Origin: Cladosporium sp. IMV 00045
Taxonomy: Eukaryota; Ascomycota; Dothideomycetes; Cladosporiales; Cladosporiaceae
Reading direction: 5' to 3'
Assembly: GCA_001931905.2 (NCBI GenBank)
Contig: MSJI02000209.1
Span: 1 to 31,877, forward strand
DNA length: 31,877 nucleotides
The notes under the pieces were generated by a model. That model had not been told where the DNA came from. It worked only from the letters and a program-made list of their open reading frames with translations, and did no database searches. This document shows positions 27,704-31,877 of the stretch, in pieces; position 1 is the first letter of the stretch, and each line of letters opens with the position of its first letter. Position numbers and translations under genes: made by a program.

Positions 27704-30700
27704 GCCTGCGCGAACCGCGAGTTGCCACGGAGCCGCTTGCCGTACTTGAAGAACAGGATCGCTGCGCATGTTCCAATTAGCACTGCCGGCCCACGGTACT
27801 GGGATTCTCGATATAACAGCAATCGAGGCGTCAACTTACGAAACGGCGTCATCGCAAGCGCGATGAAACCCAATAGCGAACTTGCCCACTGATAGTTCAA
27901 GTCTGGGAGCATTTCCTAATCAGTCACCGCTCTTTCGCAGTCGGCCAGACAAACGCCTCGATTGGTCGACACTTACTGTTGTACATCTGAACACCGAATA
28001 GACTATGTTGTCTCAGTTAGCGAGGTTTGTTAAACAACATCAATCTTGACAAGCCCCACCCCCATCGTCTTCCCCGAAAAGTATGTCACTCTCCCGCGGT
28101 GGGCTGCACGGCATGCATCGCACTCAACCACCGATCTGGAGCGACATACTTCCCCGGGGAATGGGGATGCGGCCATGACTTGGAGGGCAAGGGGGGGAAT
28201 CAACGCACGGAAATGCCGCTGCAAACGATGAGCGAGCGAATGAGTTCGCCGCAAGCGCCGATGCAGAATACAGGGGATACTAATGTGCAAGTCGTGTCAG
28301 TACACCGAACCAGACTTTTCTTTTGCCAAAAAACGATCTCGACCCGCAGTTTTCCTTGCTGCAGGTACGCTCCGCTTGGGGGCCGGAAGGGCGAACGCAC
28401 GCATTCAACGAGGAAGGTACTGTACATTTTCGGTCAGCTTTGTGTATTGTTCAGGTAAGAAAGTATTGGCATCTCTGCAGGTGATCGTCAAGATTTGGCG
28501 CCGGAGAGCACCGATATCAGCGCCGCATCTCGACTTTCTCGTGACATGGCCGAGATCGACGAGCCGCAAACCAGCACTCCTGGGCCAAAACAACATCCCG
28601 ACAGAACCATGAAACGACTTACAAAATGCCGGAAAAGCAAAAAATATTGCCCATCCCAAACAAGACGCTGAAAATGATCGGCACTGCAAAGCCACCAAAA
28701 ACGGCGGCATGTCGTCAGCAAAAGAAATCCCAATGCTCCCCGTATCCATGCATTGATCCGTGCATCACCAACACATGGGAACTGCGAACAATTGTAGATC
28801 GTACCTATCCAATGCACCCTGCAAGCGCGGGAAAAACCCATGGTGTCAGCACATCAAGCATTGTAAGCAATGAATTTTTCTCCACCAATGACTCCCCATG
28901 TCCGTGAATCAAATAATAATTCCATATCACGGCACTTCCCAGGAACGGTGCAGCAAGCTGCAATATGTATGCATGCAATGCAGTGCGTGCCTGGGGCCCC
29001 AAGATAGGAAGATGTAAGTAAGCGTAGGGGGTAGACCGTAGAACGTACCATGGAAACGTGGTCCAGCCAAAACCTGCAAGTCCCCACGTGCGTTAGCGAA
29101 AAAAAAAAAAAAAGGAACGAACCCTCGTCCTCTAATGCTTTCTCTCCGTTGACACAAAAAAAAACCATCTTTCGAATGCGGCCAGCACCGCCAGCACACA
29201 CGACGTCTTCCGTTTTTGGGTCGCTGAACAAGGTTCGTAGGAAGATCGGGCAGAACTCACCGAATAAGCTGATGGGCACGAGTATCGCTCCTCTATGTCG
29301 TCCGACGGCGGTCAGCACGTGTCATTCAGTCATTCATTCGTTTCAGCTCCCGTCGTGGTCTAATTTCAGTCTCAATCCAGATCGGGGTTCTTCCTCACGA
29401 GGGCTCTCGGCGCTACTCTGCCATACCCTGCCCGCAGATAGAATGCACGGCAAATCCCTCCCCGAGGGCATCGAAGGGGGAGGGGGAAGAATTGGGCCAA
29501 GAAAAACACTCAAACTCACAGAATCGTGGGGGGTAGCCGGAACTCAGGCTCGGATACTCCGCCGTTGTTGCGCACGAGGCGGTCGTCTTTGGAGATTCGT
29601 TGTTAGTCACATGTCACCAGAAAAGAGTTGATCCTATGCAGTGGTCGCTTCTTTCGTTGCGGGACAGGGGATGATTGAACGCACAGTTTCGTCGCCAGAA
29701 CGGGTCGCACGCCACGCCGATGACGTTGCCGACGAAGAGGCCCAGGAAGCTCAGGCCGGTTTGCCAGAGGTTGAAGTTGTGGTTGTTGCCGAAGACGAGG
29801 GGGAAGGCCTGGGGGGAGGGAGAGGGGAGGGTTAGTTATGTGTTTGTTTGTGAGAGAGTGAGTGCCTGGTTGTAGAAGAGTCAATAGATAATGCTTACCC
29901 CGAAGAAGAGATAGAGAATCCCCAATAGAATGGCCGAAAGGAGACATAAGTTCAGGCACATTGGCTTTGCGTGGAAAAGAATCATAGTCAGCAAAAACCA
30001 TTCTCACAAGAAAAGAACAACACAATCCCCTCACCTCAAGAACCAATAACTGAAACGGTCTAACACAACTCCACCCCACCGTCCTCGCCACCGACCTCTC
30101 CAACCTCTCAATCGGGGCCCTCCACCTCTCCTCCCCCGTCTCCTTCCTCAACTTCCTCGCCTTATTCCTCAACAACACCGGCGCATACGTCTCGGGCACA
30201 AAAAAGAAAAGCAAACACCAATTAACCCCCGCCCACATCATGAGCACCCAAAAACACCACCTCCAATCCAAATAACTCGCAATGAAACCTCCCACAATCG
30301 GCCCCAACAACGGCCCACAGAACGGCGCGGCCGAATAGACCATCATCGGCATACTCAACTTCTCCTTCGGAAACGTATCCCCCACCGTGCCCCCCGCGAC
30401 ACTCAAAAACGCACTCCCGCTCAAGCCGCACAGAAACCTCGCCACCAGCATCGTCTGCAAATTCTGCGCCAGCGCGCACGGAATCAGCCAGATGAAATAC
30501 ATGCCGAAGGCGACGATGTAAATCGGCCGCCGGCCGTAGAACTCCGACAGAGGGCTGAGGAACATGGGACCCAGCCCCAGGCCGGCGACGAAGATGCTCA
30601 GACCCGTTGTGGCCACGAGGCGCGACACGTGGAAGTCCCGCTGCATGCCGCTGTAGGCGCTGGTGTAGAGGGCGGAGGCGAAGGTGACGCACATTGATGA

Positions 30701-31228
30701 GAGGGCGCCGAGGAGCACGATGCTCCATTTGCGCCAGAGGGGGGCCCAGAGGGGGGATTTGGGGTTGGTGGGATCGTGGGGTCCGGTCCAGGAAACTGTG
30801 AAGGCTTTGGTTTCGTCTTCGTCTTCGTCGTTGTTGGCATAGGGGGTCGGCGAGTGAGCGCCTTTTTCGGCGTCGGTTTCGTCTTTGTTTTCTGTTGATG
30901 GGCCTGGGGGTTGGGAAGATCTTGGAGCGTTGTTCATGTCGGGTCCGTCGTCGTCGTCGTGCGCGAAATGCGTGTACCCGTCCGCCCCGGCGTAGGATTT
31001 CTGCGAGCGAACCGAGGACCGACTGCGGGTCGAATGGAGTGGTGTGAGGTGAGCGCCGTCTCCATTAGCAGAAGTGCTGGCATGTTGCTGTTGTTTCCGC
31101 TGGAGTCCTCTTGCGATTGACGTTTCGGCATCTTCATGATGTCTCGAGCTGTGTGATTCAATACTTTCTCGTCTGTGGTGACTTCGCTCATGCCCCGGGC
31201 TGCCTTTTTCCAGGTCTTCTAGATCCAT
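27700..31228 (-). CDS. MFS drug:H+ antiporter-type transporter (DHA1), 13 exons
   Basis: Exons: 31228-30035, 29964-29899, 29808-29685, 29586-29520, 29292-29261, 29073-29049, 28818-28805, 28683-28623, 28419-28401, 28279-28209, 28002-27977, 27902-27840, 27761-27700. They sum to 1824 nt, 607 residues, with every phase closing. The first ~160 residues are hydrophilic, ending in the DHA1-type SWTGPHDPTNPKSP. Exon 1 carries six membrane helices with motif A-like SPLSEFYGRRPIY (225-237), motif C-like APFCGPLLGPIVGG (301-314), DWRW and PETYAP. Later exons restore the known order: FWRRNYDRLVRNNGG, EPEFRLPP, GWTTFPWVHWIVP, TFLVECYPLYSASALAANSF, QMYNNLNYQWASSLLGF, FFKYGKRLR. The micro-exons (14 nt: VHWI; 19 nt: TFLVEC) are forced by protein continuity. 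It probably exports small molecules by proton antiport at the plasma membrane; the substrate is unknown. Confidence 0.9.
28070..28161 (-). repeat. Imperfect inverted repeat (hairpin) in MFS intron 10
   Basis: The arms at 28070-28087 and 28143-28161 pair through GACATACTT and GGGGAA blocks with a small internal bulge. Further outward pairing of CCCAT with ATGGG flanks the arms. They enclose ~55 nt inside the 206-nt intron 10. Confidence 0.6.
29456..29484 (-). repeat. Perfect 8-bp hairpin in MFS intron 4
   Basis: CCCTCCCC (29456-29463) and GGGGAGGG (29477-29484) form an 8-bp GC stem with a 13-nt loop within the 227-nt intron 4. Confidence 0.55.
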
Positions 31229-31877
31229 TGCTGGGATGAGAAGTGGTGAGGTCCGTTTATTCGTTAGGGTGGCTGAGGGTCCATACGATGCGTGGTCGAT
31301 TCTTATCCCGGTTGTTGTTGCTGAATAATTGTACTACATATGTAGATAGTTCCAAATGAATTACTAATGATACCGGATCTCTGACGATGATACCGGAGGT
31401 ACCATGAAGATACGTGAAGATAGGTATGCGGGGGTTGCAGGCCAATGTCTTATCAATCGAGGTATTAAGGGGAGGAGGTCTTTTTCTTCGCGATGTCGGC
31501 AAATGAATTATCCAGACGAATTGCTTCGCTCGCCACCAAGCAAAAGCGCGAAAGGACTAAGGTGCTGGGGGCGCGTTATTTGAGCAAATCTCGAATTCTC
31601 AATGGCGAGGTCCGAATGTTGGAGATGGCAAGAGAGAAAAAGCCAAGAGGAGATGTCAGAGAACTACAATAAAAGAAGCAAGGGCAGATCTTCTCGTGCA
31701 ATCGATCTAAGCTGTCAAGAGATCATCAATAATCAATCGTCTTTGCTGGAGATAGGCGGTCTTTAATTCCTTCATCTCTTCATTAGCCGACGTCACTGCC
31801 GCTTGCCGTGCGTGCCGTTTGTTCCATAGAGCTAGCCCTCTTTCTCTCCTCTCCTTCCCCAAACTTCTCTCCGCATG
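31229..31877. other. Upstream region of the MFS gene; possible neighbour start at the edge
   Basis: No gene is seen here. The region is AT-rich near 31320-31400. A pyrimidine-rich leader-like stretch (CTCTCCTCTCC...) runs up to an ATG that is the final three bases of the window. This could be the start codon of a divergent plus-strand gene outside the window, but one codon cannot show that. Confidence 0.4.

Noticed and set aside
28819..29048. APFLGSAV-like stretch as an MFS exon
   Set aside because: It resembles the family at that point, but no acceptor gives the needed phase. The 14-nt exon plus the following exon give a better and complete match.
29603..31228. Single 541-codon frame for the MFS gene
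   Set aside because: After codon 398 the frame runs through introns 1-3 and out of register. The residues no longer form membrane helices, whereas the spliced exons restore the expected transporter motifs.
1..31877. Biosynthetic gene cluster
   Set aside because: An SDR, an FAD oxidase, an MFS transporter and a Zn2Cys6 regulator are all present. However, they are spread over >20 kb among housekeeping genes, there is no backbone synthase, and the regulator is the primary-metabolism AcuK.
1..31877. Intact transposon, LTR or CRISPR-like repeat array
   Set aside because: No terminal repeats, transposase or reverse-transcriptase motifs, or regularly spaced repeats were seen on either strand.

Overview
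The window reads as nuclear DNA of a filamentous ascomycete (Pezizomycotina). The gene content (HET-domain protein, AcuK/ERT1-type Zn2Cys6 regulator, fungal drug:H+ antiporter) and the many short GT...CTRAC...YAG introns support this. Dothideomycetes is my best guess, but that is inference. There are no operons, CRISPR arrays, phage genes or recognisable intact transposons.

Layout. 1-1534: 3' part of an LRR/F-box-like gene cut by the left edge. 2382-3138 (-): Ser-rich GPI-type secreted protein. 4007-5728 (+): HET-domain protein. 6081-6306 (+): 55-residue two-exon protein. 6758-8236 (-): SWIRM-like protein. 8534-9334 (-): short-chain dehydrogenase. 9946-11196 (-): disordered RG-rich protein. 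11939-13093 (+): ketopantoate-reductase-family enzyme in four exons. 13234-13938 (-): conserved protein of unknown function. 14439-14840 (-): 89-residue three-exon protein whose first coding exon is 8 nt. 16014-17252 (+): beta-trefoil-like/coiled-coil protein with C-terminal decapeptide repeats. 17554-17638 (-): intron-containing tRNA-Lys(UUU). 17950-19430 (-): peroxisomal FAD-dependent amine oxidase. 20365-20718 (+): small Ser-rich protein. 20990-21954 (-): riboflavin kinase FMN1. 23134-25354 (-): AcuK/ERT1 gluconeogenesis activator. 27700-31228 (-): MFS transporter.

Several gene models had to be rebuilt by splicing. The MFS gene resolves into 13 exons: 398 codons without interruption, then 12 introns in the last 630 coding bases, including micro-exons of 14, 19, 25, 26 and 32 nt. 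All its phases close to a 607-residue protein. The 55- and 89-residue genes are invisible as single open frames. AcuK ends with an 18-nt terminal exon, and the long open frame past that splice site is intron read-through.

The genes do not form an obvious pathway cluster. Loose links are metabolic: FMN1 makes FMN, the precursor of the FAD used by the nearby oxidase, and AcuK controls gluconeogenic genes. I see no convincing novel multi-gene system. The strongest leads are the intron-dense MFS gene with long, partly hairpin-forming introns, the FMN1 intron carrying a G-quadruplex motif, the split SWIRM-like domain, and the 381-codon unexplained frame between AcuK and the transporter.
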